A stretch of DNA of 64,000 nucleotides from Acanthochlamys bracteata. Its lineage: Eukaryota > Streptophyta > Magnoliopsida > Pandanales > Velloziaceae. The notes under the pieces were generated by a model that was not told where the DNA came from, searched no databases, and worked only from the letters and a program-made list of their open reading frames with translations. Of the stretch, positions 40,951 to 50,386 are shown one piece after another; position 1 is the first letter of the stretch; each line of letters opens with the position of its first letter. Location of the stretch: assembly GCA_019914995.1 (NCBI GenBank), contig CM034131.1:8960501-9024500 (forward strand). The letters are read 5' to 3'. A program made the position numbers and the translations under genes.

Positions 40951-41483
40951 TGTTATGCGATAAGGAAGAATGGTTGTTTGCAAGGGAAATAAAGCTGAAA
41001 ATAAATTGCAATCAAACGAAAGAATAAAATTGGTGTTCACGATGCCCTTCCTAGAGCAGCTGGCCACCTACTTATAACAAATAATCAAGGAGAGTCCTTA
41101 AGGAACTCTAACTCTTATTCCTAACAGAGAAGAGTCCTTAAGGGACTCTCCTTGATTATTTGTTATAAGTAGGTGGCCAGCTGCTCTAGGAAGGGCATCG
41201 TGAACACCAATTTTATTCTTTCGTTTGATTGCAATTCCTAACAGAGGTGATTAAAACAAAACATTATTCTATCACTTCTTATTTGATTCAAATTCTACTC
41301 CTACACTTCAAACCGAATGCCTAACACCGACACTTCTTAGCTGCTGGACAGAAGTCCATATCCAGTCCTTATTCAGCTCCTCTCGGTCACTTGCAACCAA
41401 TGCAAGTGTTGCAGTTCCTAACAAGTTCTCTTCTGTTCCGCTGTGGTCTTGCACTTCTCCCGCTTGTCTCAGGAATCTTATCA
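40951..41483 (-). repeat. 3' LTR (533 bp, with foldback insertion)
   Basis: Starts TGTTATGCGATAAGG and ends GGAATCTTATCA on the plus strand. It is 126 bases longer than its partner: about 117 bases are an inverted duplication (41130-41246), and about 10 bases (TCCTTATTCA type) near 41365 account for most of the rest. Confidence 0.95.
41004..41236. repeat. long inverted repeat (arms about 106 bp) inside the 3' LTR
   Basis: Left arm 41004-41109 and right arm 41131-41236 are reverse complements with very few mismatches near the loop; the loop is about 21 bases. The added arm is bracketed by the direct repeat ATTCCTAACAGAG (ending 41129 and 41246). The 5' LTR at 46138-46544 has only one arm. A transcript across it would fold into a long, nearly perfect hairpin. 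Confidence 0.95.
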
Positions 41484-42835
41484 TTTCCTTCCCCATGAAG
41501 ATATGACTCGTCCTCGAGTCTGGAACCGAGCAACTGATTAGGTTCGCATTCAAGGCCATCTAAGTCTTCCTCAGGAAGGTTAGGCAAGTGGTGCCCAATT
41601 TCAGGTGGAGTCGAGCGCCCGTCTTTTAGCTGTGACACATGGAAGACGAGGTGAATTCTTGCTTCCGCTGGTAATTCAAGTTGATATGCCACTTGTCCAA
41701 TACGGTGATTGATGCAAAAGGGTCCATAATAACGGTGTCGGAGCTTATAAAAGCGGCGATCAGCTACGAACGATTGACGATGTGGCTGGAGTTTAACAAA
41801 GACCCAATCGCCTACTTCATAACTCTTTTCTCTTCGGTGCCCGTCAGCTTGCTGTTTCATACGATTCTGAGCCTTACTTAAGTGATACTTCAAGTCACGC
41901 AACACTTCATCCCGTGTTCGCAGCTGGGTGCTCAACTCGTCGGACATGACTGAGGCTGAAGCAAAAGCAACGAGGGGTGGAGGTGGACGTCCATAGACAG
42001 CTTCAAAAGGAGTGACTCGGGTAGCCGTGTGGACACTCGTGTTATAAGAGTACTCAGCCCAAGGGAGCCACTGCAGCCACTTCTTTGGTTGCTCACCAAC
42101 AAAACATTTCAAATATGTCTCCAAACACCTATTGACAACTTCCGTTTGACCATTCGTTTGGAGATGATACACGGTGCTCATGTGGAGTACCGTCCCATGT
42201 AGACGATGAAGCTCTTTCTAAAAGGAACTCAAGAAAATAGAGTCACGGTCCGAGACAATTGAAGTGGGCACCCCATATAGGCGTACAACTTCCCGAATAA
42301 AAGTCGTTGCTTCGCTGTTGTATACGGATGTTATAGAGGAATGAAGTGAGCATATTTGGAGAGGCGATCTACAACCACTAAAATGACGTCTTTTCCTTCC
42401 GAACAGAGGTAAGCCTTCGATAAAATCCATTGATATATTTGCCCAAAGAACAGTGGGGATTGGTAAAGGTTGAAGTAACCCAGCTGGCCTGAGGGAACTC
42501 GATTTAACCTTGGCACATATTGAGCAGTCTGCAATGTATCGGTAGACGTCTTTGGACATTCCAGACCAGTAAAACTGCCCCGAGACGTTGAAGGTCCTGA
42601 ATTGCCCTCCATGACCACCACTTGCTGAATTGTGTGCTTTAAACATCAACTGCCTGTGCAGGGAGGAACTATTTGGAACACGAACTCTTTCATGCTGCAT
42701 CAAGAAATCTCCGACGACTGAATACTCCGATTTCGTTCCTTCTCGAGCTGCTTGTAGCAGAGTGGCGATGATAGGGTCTTCCTTTTGAGCCTGTCTTACG
42801 TCTTCCCAGAATGAGAGTTGTAGAGTAGTGATCAC
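41387..42835 (-). pseudogene. gypsy integrase, interrupted
   Basis: Minus-strand frames carry the integrase N-terminal zinc-binding His/Cys region (about 42660-42500, HNSASGGHGG...CSICAKVK), the core start SMDFIEGLP (about 42430) and the later core around 42180-41980 (TNGQTEVVNRCLETYLKCF). The frame changes at about 42340 and a stop lies at about 42217. The C-terminal part looks shortened: the expected chromodomain-like segment before WEDE-type sequence is missing. The frame runs into the 3' LTR. Confidence 0.85.
41484..41494 (-). other. polypurine tract
   Basis: GGGGAAGGAAA on the minus strand directly abuts the 3' LTR, the expected place and composition for plus-strand priming. Confidence 0.8.
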
Positions 42836-42989
42836 AGTAAGAACTATGTCGGTTCGGCGTGAGAGGGCATCGACGGCTGCATTTAGACGCCCTGCACGGT
42901 ATTCAATTTTAAATCATAACCAAGGAGTTTAACTAACCATTTTTGCTGTTCTGAAGTAGAGATCTTCTGCTCCAACAAATACTTGAGAC

Positions 42990-43970
42990 TTAGATATCGG
43001 TTTTGATAATGAACTGCTGTCCTAGAAGGTACGGTCTCCATCGTTGGACGGCATAAACTAATGCCATCAGTTCACGCTCGTAGGTTGACTTGGCTATGGC
43101 TGCGATTGATAGAACCTTATTGTAATATGCCACGGGTTTATGATCTTGTGACAGAACAGCACCAATACCTCTTCCAGAGGCGTCGGTCTCAACAACAAAA
43201 AGTCTGGAGAAGTTTGGAGCAGCAAGAACTGGAGTAGAGATCATAGCTTCCTTAAGCTGTTGAAAGGCTCCTTCAGCTCGATTATCCCAAGCGAATGAGT
43301 TCTTCTTGAGAAGATCAGTCAAGGGGGCCGCTATGGCACCATAATTCTTCACGAAACGACGGTAGTAGCCAGTGAGCCCCAAGAATCCGCAAAGCTCAGT
43401 CACTGACTTGGGTGCTGGCGACTCCTGCATTGTGCTCACTTTTGCAGGGTCTGCTTCAATTCCCTCGGCGGATGCGATGTGCCCAAGGTATTCAAGTTTT
43501 GGGCATCCAAATTTACAATTGGATTGGTTTGCATAAAGTTGTGCCTCTTGTAAAATAGAAAAAACACTAGCAAGATGCCGCAAATGGTCTTGCCAATTAG
43601 AGCTGTAAACCAAAATATCATCCAAAAAAACTAGAACAAACTTGCGTAGATAGGGACGAAAGACATCGTTAACCAAGGATTGAAAAGTGGACGGTGCATT
43701 AGTAAGGCCGAAAGGCATAACCAAGAATTCGTAATGCCCATCATGCGTACGAAAAGCCGTCTTGTGAACATCCTCCTCCTTGATACGAATTTGGTGATAT
43801 CCCGATTTCAAGTCTAGCTTAGAAAAGATTGTAGCACCATGAAGCTCGTCAAATAGCTCATCAATCATAGGAATAGGATACTTATCTTTTATGGTAAATT
43901 CATTCAACGCCCGATAACTTATGCAGAAACGTCAAGATCCGTCCTTTTTCTTAACCAACAGAGCTGGTGA
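42990..43970 (-). pseudogene. gypsy reverse transcriptase and RNase H, interrupted
   Basis: The open frame 43907-42990 contains the RT fingers/palm ([24 protein letters not shown], catalytic [10 protein letters not shown]), thumb ([10 protein letters not shown]) and the start of RNase H ([14 protein letters not shown]). Upstream, in the same domain, in-frame stops occur near 43930 and 44060, so the polyprotein cannot be made in one piece. Confidence 0.9.
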
Positions 43971-44289
43971 TGAGAAGGCCGAAGAACTTGGTCTTATAAT
44001 TCCTTGAGATAACATCTCCTTGACGGTGCGTTCAATCTCTTCCTTTTGTATGTAGGGGTATCAGTAAGGTCTTGTGTTTGCAGGTAGTGATCCAAGTAGC
44101 AAATTGATTTGGTGGTCTTTGGAACGCTTAGGCGGCAAGCCGAGTATAGGCTGAAAAATAATGCTGTTTTGTTCCAACAATTGTTGCAAGTCTTCTGGTA
44201 TGTGTGAAGAGTTGCTCTCTGTTTGGTTCTGTTCCACTGCCATAATACGTATAGAGTAAAGTGATGATTTCGGGGACAAGCTAGTGAGT

Positions 44290-44800
44290 CGTGATACTCT
44301 TCCCTTCTTTATCCCTTGCAGAACAAAGTCTCTGTTTTGTAGCGAAAATCACATCTTGGACCGCTGATAATTGCTTACAATGTCACCCAAGGTTTTTAGC
44401 CATTGCACACCAAGAACGAGATCCATTCCTCCCAGTGGAAACGGATATGCATCTACGATCAACTCCGTTCCTTGTACTTCAATTGGAATATGCCTATAAA
44501 CAACATCAATGGAGTGTGGTCTTCCATCGGCCAACTCTACCTTCAGCGGTCTCACCTTGGTGGCACCCAAACGTAAGTGCTTAGCTAGGGGCTCCGCAAT
44601 AAAATTATGGGTACTACCCGGTCTATTAACACAAACACTTCTTGTCTGCGTATCTTTTCTACAATGCGCAGAGTTTGGGGACCTACCAGTCCTGTCAATG
44701 CACTCAAAGAGAGGGTTGCTCCTTCTTCGGTTATGGTGTCATGCAAGGTTTCCATTATTGTTTCCTCCTCATCATCTGAGCTTAAGGTCGAGATGGAGTA
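44290..44800 (-). pseudogene. gypsy protease region, interrupted
   Basis: A retropepsin-like segment can be seen (frame 44570-44349 with VELADGR and DLVLGVQWLKTLGDI). The active-site LID is at about 44625, but the following Ser/Gly codons are out of frame by one missing base, so the catalytic motif is broken. Confidence 0.7.
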
Positions 44801-45038
44801 TAGTCGAGTGATACATTTATGACCCCGCTCATACTTAGCATTCCAATAAAAACAAAGACCTTTAGCTCTTCAATTATTGATGTCGGCAACAGACAGCGCT
44901 GAAGCGCGCATACGGCTCGCCGTATTATTATTACTATTTGTTGTCTGTACTGTTGTCTGTGGATGTGAGGTTGCAGCTGCGCCTACTAAACGAAAGCGGT
45001 TGTGTTTTGTCGTTGTTGATTCCATGCTAAGCTTTTGC

Positions 45039-46113
45039 TCAAAGATCTTTGCCATAATTCTGCCGTAAATCAGTGGGTTGTGTTGCCATAACTTCTAGCG
45101 AAATCGTCGACGAGAGCCCTCCGTAGAAGAGTCCTAAAAGATCTTCCTCAGTGGTATTCGGCAAACATATCCTCAAGTCTTGAAAGGCAGTTTGGTATTC
45201 AGCTACCGTTCCCTTTTGGACCAATTGCTTCAATGCAAAGGTTGGATGCCCAAAAGCAGATAGCCCAAACCTCCTGTGGACTGCTGCCGTTAAGTCATCC
45301 CATGTATGGTGCGGTCGATCTTTTTCGAAGTTTTGATACCAAAGATTGGCTTCTCCTTGTAGATGCATGGCAGCTATGTGAACCCTTTCCTGCAGAAGTA
45401 TTCTATAATACATGAAGTATTTTTCTGCCGAATAGACCCACTCTTGTGGTCCTTTCCCTTCAAAATTAGAAAATTTGTATCTTTCCCGATTGGTGTTTAC
45501 ATGAGGCTCTACCAGATTTATGGAAGAGTGTGGTACTGAAGTTTGAGGGGTTATAATAGTGTTGGGATTATAAGGAGCATAACGGTATGATGTATAGGAT
45601 CGGCTTAGGGTGCAATTTGTTTGGTTAAGTGTTGTGGATCCCCTATGGGAGGAAGGTGTCTGTATGATCGGTGGATTGGTGTTGGGAACCAGCTGTGGTA
45701 GGTTAGTTATAGTATTTGGCTGCCCTAAGGCTTGGATAGGTAAAGGTGTAGTGACGGCTAGCAAGGGGTTTATTGTAGGTGACAGCGATATGGTAACGGA
45801 AGAAGGTAGAGTTTTCAGTACTTGAGTGGAATTGGGATTTGCGGTTGTTGCTATGGTAGTGGAAGGAGGTGGTGATTCAAGTGTTTGGTTTAGAGTAGAA
45901 CATGCAGCCTTAAGCATATTTTGCCTTACCTCCATCATAAATTGTTGCATCTCACTGCGAATCATAAAATTGCTCTCGTAGAGAAGGTTCTTTTTGAGGT
46001 ACTTCCACGGTAATGGGTGAACTCGACCTACGCAGAAAGTTTCCTACATTGGTAGTGATTGGTGAAGATGGTGATTGAGGTGATCCGGATTTAACGAAAG
46101 CCTTATATTCCAT
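45039..46113 (-). pseudogene. gypsy gag, frameshifted
   Basis: Likely start ATG at 46113-46111, soon after the primer-binding site. The first frame ends near 45952 and the main gag frame is 45965-45039. It has a Pro/Thr/Asn-rich spacer and a Retrotrans_gag core (about 45560-45250, FEGKGPQEWVYSAEKYF, LQGEANLWYQNF, GLSAFGHPTFALKQL). No complete CCHC knuckle was found downstream. Confidence 0.85.
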
Positions 46114-46122
46114 TAGATCGAC

Positions 46123-46135
46123 GGCTCTGGTACCA
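46123..46135 (-). other. primer-binding site (initiator tRNA-Met type)
   Basis: TGGTACCAGAGCC on the minus strand, two bases after the 5' LTR. It differs at one base from the common plant site TGGTATCAGAGCC that pairs with the 3' end of initiator Met-tRNA. Confidence 0.85.
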
Positions 46136-46137
46136 AT

Positions 46138-46544
46138 TGTTATGCGATAAGGAAGAATGGTTGTTTGCAAGGGAAATAAAGCTGAAAATAAATTGCAATC
46201 AAATGAAAGAATAAAATTGGTGTTCACGATGCCCTTCCTAGAGCAGCTGGCCACCTACTTATAACAAATAATCAAGGAGAGTCTTTAAGGGACTCTACCT
46301 CTTATTCCTAACAGAGAAGTGATTAAAACAAAACATTATTCTATCACTTCTTATTTGATTCAAATTCTACTCCTACACTTCAAACCGAATGCCTAACACC
46401 CACACTTCTTAGCTGCTGGACAGAAGCCCATATCCAGCTCCTCTCGGTCACTTGCAACCAATGCAAGTGTTGCAGTTCCTAACAAGTTCTCTTCTGTTCC
46501 GCTGTGGTCTTGCACTTCTCCCGCTTGTCTCAGGAATCTTATCA
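46138..46544 (-). repeat. 5' LTR (407 bp)
   Basis: Starts TGTTATGCGATAAGG and ends GGAATCTTATCA on the plus strand, matching the 3' LTR except for a handful of substitutions and the two length differences noted there. The TACAT duplication follows. Confidence 0.95.
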
Positions 46545-46549
46545 TACAT

Positions 46550-48980
46550 CCCTTGAATTTTGCTTGAAGCTTAAGAAAAATGGAACCCATAAGAAACAAA
46601 AAACACTTTGACTAACATGAGTATTCGCTCTTAAAATGGAAAACAGGATTCTGTACGAAGTAAAAGTAGATGTTGCCCAAGCTCAGGCACAAATCAAGAA
46701 GTAAAGAATAAATATAACCAATAAATCCTATAAGTCAGAGACTCCAAGATGGCATGCCAAAGATTATAAATACTACACAACCAAATGTTGGAATTTGATT
46801 ATATGATTACACGCTATAGACCATTTAGTAGCTTGTAGTTGCAAGCAATTGTTAATAAAGCATAAGCAGCGCAAATTGCTTAACCAGACAAGCAACCGTG
46901 CATCCATTAATAAGCGAATGTAGAAAGCTTTTAAACAGAGTAACTAGAAGCTAAACAATCACATGCAAAGAACAGTATCCATACCAATGAGTATTAAACA
47001 CGCACCTTTTCTAAGCAATATTTAGTGTAACATTATATAAGTGCCCATAAATTGTATGCTGAGTAAGCTTATTTCATTTGCAAAGACAGTCAGAAAAGAG
47101 TAAGTCTTAATACTGACAATAGTGGTTCTTCAAAGCCCAGCATAATAGCAAAGCAGGAATGAACAAGAATGCCTTGTAGCATCAAGGATAATGCAAGAGA
47201 CTGCCTGGATCTGCAAGAAGATCAATTATAAGATAAGCTATAGATGAGATTTGCCACTAATTATGTCAAAACTATTAATTTAATGAATTGTTTTAACAGC
47301 ATCAATGACTATGCCTCAAAAAGTATAAGAGCTCATTTAATTCAAATATTCACTATTAAACAGAGAACTTCAGTTATCTTGAGCATTTGTCAGATCAATA
47401 TAAGATGGCAATAACATGAATGCTTGTCTTCCAATAAAAAGGGTAGAATGCTTTTGTTTCATTAAGTCCAGAGAAAGATGAGGGATTCCTACAGGGGAAT
47501 CACCTAAAGGAGGGAAACTTCCAGAGACTTCAGTAAACCTAGATGATGAGACATCCTTGTCACTTTGTCAGATGCTAGAAGACCATCAACATGGGCTAAA
47601 TGTTGTCCATCCAAACTTGTCAATGACAACAAAATTTTCCATTGTATCCAATTCACTTACAAACAGCAACTCCAAACAAGCAGCCAAACCTGGAAAAAGA
47701 CAGCATTAACAATTAAACCAAGAAAATAGAAACAGGAGTAGTGAAAGAAATTTGCATGCCCAACCAGGTTCACTGCAAAGTGCTTATGGAGCTCATTGGA
47801 AAGCCCACATATCTTTAATTTGTTGCATCCTGAAAACAATTAAACAAAGATTAGACACAGATCAGAGCAAATAGCAGATAGAATTGTACTCTTTCCCTCA
47901 AAAGCACACTGGAGCCTAGTAGGAGTTCTCTCATCCTAGACTCGAACTATGTTGTGTAATACGCATGTCTGTCTAGACAACCATGACGAATCTAAATCCC
48001 AGTAGCTTGATGTCTTAAGCTGACTTGCAATCCTTGTGAACAACCAAAGTTAATCATGAAATAATTATATATTTTTGTTTGAGTCATGTCTTTTGTGAGA
48101 AACTTGCTAAAAAGAAAATTGAAATGCTATGACACCTATGCCTAGAAGGGGAAAGTGAAGACATGACAATGTAGTATGAGATTTTTCTACAATTCAGTAT
48201 AAAAGGAACAGGTTAAATAAAGGCATATTTTGACTAGTAACGAGAACTAAGTGGTTGTTTCTCCATAGTGGACCTTATCAAAAATTTTTAACATAGAACC
48301 ACTCCTTTCAAATGAGCCAAACTTCTTTTCCACTCTACAACAAGGCCTCTCGATTCCCATGAACAAGTAACAAGCCCCATTGCCTCATTATCATCCAAGA
48401 AAAGGGGCACCATGGTCGAAGTAGAGTTGCTTCCTATCATCAGTGAACTCCCTGTAAAATTCCAGTCTTGAACTGTCACAAGCATGCTATAACAAACTCA
48501 ATTCAATATACATTGCAAATTAAAAACAAAAAATGTTGAGGAAACCAATTGTTAAGAGACCAAGCAGGCTTTGGAATCATACATCTACAAAATTTTCATA
48601 AAACAACAGTACACGGCGAAAGAGAATAGAAGAGCTGGCTATCAATTGAAACAAATTTCGTTAAAACTCTTCGTGCACTATAAAAACGTTAAACTAAGGA
48701 TAGGCAATTAACACCTAAGCTGGGTTCATTTTCAAGAATTTTTATTCACTTTTGTTTTGTAATCGTGCTTTGTGTATAAGATAAGATGACAACTCTCTAG
48801 ACAACAGTGTACATAACATAATGTAAATCTCGTGCATATTGTGACACGCAATTTTCACCACAGATTCAAAAAAAGAACAAAAAACTCCTGTAGCTCGACT
48901 AGATTTTTTTATAACCTTCTCGTTGACATCCGTCCACATGGGCCTCTACCGAACTCAAGACAGTGACTGTGACTCCTTTG
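46550..48980. other. intergenic or intronic, no recognised gene
   Basis: No family-level coding signal. Minus-strand acceptor-like sites precede short open stretches at 47830-47760 and 47690-47650, and a 65-codon frame lies at 48485-48288, but none could be joined to the first-exon candidates at 49.2-49.8 kb in a sensible frame. It may be intron of a non-coding minus-strand transcript. Confidence 0.4.
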
Positions 48981-48989
48981 CTACCGAGT

Positions 48990-49720
48990 ATTGAAGCACA
49001 GACGGCTTCACAGACTAAAATCACAAACAGAGAATTGATTACCGAAGCCAGAGGCAGACAGAAGTGAATGAGTTCAAATGAAATAGAGGTGATCGAATGA
49101 AATGAGTTCAAATGAATAGTTCTATTGGAAGGAAGCCGAAACGATCGAGAGAGACAACTGATTCAGTTCAAACGAAACGAAATTCAAAAGAGAGAGAGAT
49201 CTACCTAGGTAAAAAAGAGAACAAATCTCGACGGGAGAGGCAACGGGGCTCACTTCCCCTACAGACGACGGCGATGTTGAAGACGTTTCCAATTGTAGCA
49301 ACCGAGGAACAGTGACGGTGATTTTTTTGCTAACAGACGGCGTCACAGACTAAAATCACAAACATAGAATTGATTGCTTTCTAATAAAACGAAATCTAAA
49401 AGAAATCGAAGTGAGAGACACAGAGTGAAGTGACTCAGTTCGATTGAAACGAAACCGAAGCCAGAGTCAGAGAGAAGTGAATGAGTTCAAATGAAATAGA
49501 GGTGATCGAATCAGTTATTGAAAGGAAATCGAAACGAGAGAGAGAGCTGATTCAGTTCAAACATAACAATATCAAAAGAGAGAGAGATTTACCTAGGAAA
49601 AAAGAATACAAAGATCAACGGGAGAGACAATGGACTCACTTTTGCTACAGACGACGGTGACATGATGGCGTTTCCAATTGTAGCAACCTCAGGAACAGTA
49701 GTGGAAATTTAGTAGACGAA
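48990..49720 (-). repeat. tandemly duplicated leader/first-exon block
   Basis: A unit of roughly 340-390 bases is repeated. CAGACGG[CT]GTCACAGACTAAAA-type sequence occurs at about 48995 and 49333; AGAAGTGAATGAGTTCAAATGAAATAGAGGTGATCG at about 49059 and 49478; GAGAGAGAGAT[CT]TACCTAGG at about 49190 and 49578; GACGTTTCCAATTGTAGCAACC-like words at about 49280 and 49667. Each copy carries, on the minus strand, a similar exon-like segment followed by a donor (GTGAGC near 49253, GTGAGT near 49640). Confidence 0.75.
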
Positions 49721-49822
49721 TATCAAGAGATCACCGGGCGCTCGGTGTCAGCGGCGATAGAGATCGGTTTCCGGCGAGATTAATTAGATCGCGTCTGATA
49801 CACGACGCAGACGCGTTTATAT
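49640..49822 (-). promoter_or_regulatory. probable minus-strand promoter and first exon, unknown gene
   Basis: On the minus strand TATATAAA lies at 49822-49815, followed by a GC-rich leader and an ATG at about 49663 (MSPSSVAK) that ends at the donor AAAA|GTGAGT near 49641. The upstream intergenic DNA is shared with the plus-strand helicase gene, about 560 bases away. No second exon could be identified, so the product is unknown and may be non-coding. Confidence 0.35.
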
Positions 49823-50386
49823 ACCTGGCTGTGCTCCCGCCAGATGCAAGTAAATTTTTGTTTTGGTATTTGACAAAGGTAGGCCTCCTAAATTACTTAT
49901 TTAAAAAGAGGTCTACAGTGTGTTGAATTATTTATCTAAGGGAAGATGATATCCCTCGGGTGTCCGTCTCGTAGTTAATACCCATTAGTTTTACGGGTTG
50001 GTTCTCTGGACTTTATATTATTGATCCGGATTCGATCCACACCAGTATTCCCACATAGTAGTCGCCAAAAGCAGTTGTTTCGGGTTTGATCTTGGGTTTA
50101 TTAACAGGATTCAATTTCGGATAATTAAAAAGTTTAAGACCGGGTGCGGATCTTATAGGCTCAGGACCGATTCGGTAAAGCAAAAAAGTAGTGAGGGGTC
50201 TTCATTGGAAACAAGTGGGGCCAGATCCGGTGTTCGCGGCTTCACGCATAAATATCTGTGCTTTGCTTAAACCCTTCTTCAACAACCCGCACACCTTCCC
50301 ATTTCGGCATTTCCGTCTTTTATTCTTCCTTGATTTCTAAAACCCTAGCAGCTCCACTCTAGGTTTTATCTCAAAATCTTCCCACC
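49823..50386 (+). promoter_or_regulatory. helicase promoter and 5' leader
   Basis: Contains a telo-box AAAACCCTAG at 50339-50348, 39 bases before the start codon, and a CATAAATATC TATA-like word near 50246. Telo-boxes are frequent in plant translation and RNA-processing genes. Confidence 0.5.

Larger units (their letters stand above)
40951..46544 (-). mobile_element. Ty3/gypsy LTR retrotransposon, complete ends, defective coding region
   Basis: Element of 5,594 bases read on the minus strand, flanked by the 5-bp target duplication TACAT (40946-40950 and 46545-46549). LTRs begin TG and end CA. Order on the minus strand: 5' LTR, primer-binding site, gag, protease, reverse transcriptase/RNase H, integrase, polypurine tract, 3' LTR. 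Integrase last places it in Ty3/gypsy (Metaviridae-like). Every coding module has a stop or a frameshift, so it cannot move by itself, yet the LTRs differ at only about half a dozen positions over the shared 400 bases. It interrupts a region with no recognised gene. Confidence 0.95.

Noticed and set aside
47930..47990. GTTCGAGTCT on the minus strand as a tRNA/SINE B box
   Set aside because: No cloverleaf or A box at the right distance.
48288..48485. 65-codon minus-strand frame
   Set aside because: Unrecognised, not bounded by convincing splice sites, and consistent with chance.
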